Shown: in pieces, positions 5,236 through 6,018 of the stretch
Layout of the letters: every line of letters begins with the position of its first letter
Position numbering within the stretch: the first letter of the stretch is position 1
Source: an uncultured Ruminococcus sp.
GTDB taxonomy: Bacteria > Bacillota > Clostridia > Oscillospirales > Ruminococcaceae
Reading direction: 5' to 3'
NCBI GenBank assembly: GCA_947175975.1
Contig: CAMWOX010000106.1
Coordinates: forward strand, 1-6,018
DNA length: 6,018 bases
Notes under the pieces: generated by a model
The model's input: only the letters and a program-made list of their open reading frames with translations
Told to the model about the DNA's origin: nothing
The model's database searches: none
Program-made: the position numbers and the translations under genes

Positions 5236-5884
5236 CAAAATTACCTCCGATTTTTACATGCAATCCGGCAATTCTGGAACGAATCCGGATCTCATCTGCT
5301 TTTTGCGGTTCTGTATTAAAACTTTTGCTGATACCTGCATTTCTCTGTGCCGGAACAGCTACCAGGGAAAATTCGTAGGCGTCTTTAGCATCTGAGAGAA
5401 TGCCATAGCAAAGCTGTCCCTGATAGGTCTTCCCTGGAATGTGCCGACAATGACTTTTTGTTAGATCAGCTCCACAAATACTGCATGTTCTGGCGTTGAT
5501 CACACAGCCGACGCTTCCCTCTTTCTTGATACCACCCTGGATTTCTTTAATCAAGTCTGCATTCCCGGCGGTTCTCATCATGTAGCAGTAGGCAATTAAC
5601 CGCCCCTGAGTGACTTCTGTCCGGTAAATCCGTGCAATCTGGTTATCAGATGACGGCTGATGATCCTTAATCACAGGCTTACCAACAAACAAATCAGCGA
5701 GCTGTTTCAAAGTTTCATCTGAAAACGCTTCATTATCACGGTCAACCTGATTATCACAAAGAATCGCTTTAAACGTGAAAACATCATCCTCCGTTACCTC
5801 CGTCATGGTCATTGTGTTAATCCTGGCAAGTTCAGTTTGTGAAATCTCGCTTTCCAGGATTTTCGTGCTTTTTTCAATCTTCAT
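5228..5884 (-). CDS. Phage prohead (capsid maturation) protease with Cys/His insertion
   Basis: This 218-residue protein, directly before the capsid gene, probably cleaves the capsid delta domain inside the prohead. The region FTFKAILCDNQVDRDNE (37-53) is followed by PVIKDHQPSSDNQIARIY (70-87). Its His75 fits the catalytic His of S78-type prohead proteases, where a 'H....piG.v' pattern is usual. KEGSVGC (121-127) supplies Ser124, fitting the catalytic 'S.G' strand, and EFSLVAVPAQRNAGI (171-185) matches the conserved 'E.SlV..Pan..A' core strand. Between the last two lies an insertion with Cys134, Cys137, His145, Cys146 and His148 plus HIPGKTYQGQLC, which looks like a zinc knuckle. The start ATG 5884 overlaps the previous stop as ATGA, with AAGGCGG 6 nt upstream. 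The protease call is strong from context and motifs; the metal site is inferred. Confidence 0.85.
   Translation of the reverse strand: MKIEKSTKILESEISQTELARINTMTMTEVTEDDVFTFKAILCDNQVDRDNEAFSDETLKQLADLFVGKPVIKDHQPSSDNQIARIYRTEVTQGRLIAYCYMMRTAGNADLIKEIQGGIKKEGSVGCVINARTCSICGADLTKSHCRHIPGKTYQGQLCYGILSDAKDAYEFSLVAVPAQRNAGISKSFNTEPQKADEIRIRSRIAGLHVKIGGNFDE
5243..5248 (-). promoter_or_regulatory. Strong ribosome binding site of capsid gene
   Basis: GGAGGT on the minus strand sits inside the last protease codons, 7 nt before ATG 5235. The spacing selects this ATG over the adjacent upstream TTG at 5238 and fits the high capsid output expected. Confidence 0.82.
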
Positions 5885-6018
5885 TTGATGCCGCCTTTTC
5901 GAAGTATTTCAGTCAGTTCTTCTAAGGAAACAGAATGCTCATCAGGGATGAGAGTGATTCTGCTGAGATCAACTGATTCAAGTGTGGATAACTTATTCGA
6001 TTGCCGTCTGATGAGTGC
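5881..6018 (-). CDS. C-terminal end of unidentified phage gene (partial, runs off right edge)
   Basis: The frame is open from the window edge to TGA at 5883-5881, giving 45 residues: a basic, polar stretch (ALIRRQSNKLSTLE), then VDLSRITLIPDEHSVSLEEL and the end TEILRKGGIK. It ends in an ATGA overlap with the protease start, so it belongs to the same operon. In modules of this kind the gene before the protease is usually the portal or a minor head (MuF-like) protein. The fragment shows no motif that decides between these, and a small separate protein is also possible. I do not recognise it. Confidence 0.72.
   Translation of the reverse strand, partial: ALIRRQSNKLSTLESVDLSRITLIPDEHSVSLEELTEILRKGGIK

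Noticed and set aside
4525..5395. Plus-strand open frames opposite the capsid and protease genes (4525-4956, 4985-5395, 5178-5378)
   Set aside because: They are antisense to firmly identified genes, have Cys/Ser/Phe-rich low-quality translations and no ribosome binding site.
1..6018. Undescribed defence, counter-defence or other cargo system
   Set aside because: All supported genes are head, neck or tail assembly genes packed with overlaps. There is no room between them for cargo and no gene with nuclease, toxin or modification motifs.

Overview
This window is part of the head-to-tail structural module of a tailed bacteriophage or prophage. Every gene I can support lies on the minus strand, so the module is transcribed from high to low coordinates. 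The strong GGAGG-type ribosome binding sites, moderate GC content (below half by eye) and the protein types (a G/GT pair ending in a TKPDR..LREKL motif and a tape measure with a VDPGN..LLAQKQ motif) suggest a Firmicutes host, probably a clostridium-like gut bacterium. The host call is inference. A single major tail protein with no visible sheath gene points to a siphovirus.

Layout in transcription order: the last 45 codons of an unidentified gene (6018-5881); a prohead protease with a Cys/His zinc-knuckle-like insertion (5884-5228); an HK97-fold major capsid protein with its own N-terminal delta/scaffold region (5235-4117); a gp6-like head-tail connector (4117-3809); a head-closure/adaptor protein that most likely starts at a TTG (3812-3507); an HK97 gp10-like protein (3514-3113); a putative tail terminator/completion protein (3116-2790); the major tail protein (2797-2183); tail assembly chaperone G (2163-1828); its -1 frameshift extension T (1831-1544); and the first 513 codons of the tape measure protein (1540-1, continuing off the left edge).

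The genes work as one assembly line. The protease matures the capsid shell. The connector, adaptor, gp10-like and terminator proteins build the neck. The G and GT chaperones load the tape measure so that the major tail protein can polymerise to a fixed length. The cassette is very compact: neighbouring genes overlap by 1, 4 or 8 bases throughout the head and neck part, which suggests coupled translation of one polycistronic message. I see no internal promoter, terminator, RNA gene, CRISPR array, insertion sequence or attachment site, and no gene-free stretch longer than about 20 bases.

The best signals beyond ordinary annotation are: (1) a complete -1 ribosomal frameshift cassette, A AAA AAC followed by a 6-nt spacer and a perfect 11-bp hairpin, between G and T; (2) tandem 77/77/77/70-residue coiled-coil repeats in the tape measure, whose lengths are whole numbers of heptads; and (3) a CxxC...HCxH insertion between the catalytic-region serine and the downstream core strand of the protease. 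I do not see an undescribed system such as a defence or counter-defence island. This is a well-organised but largely recognisable phage module.
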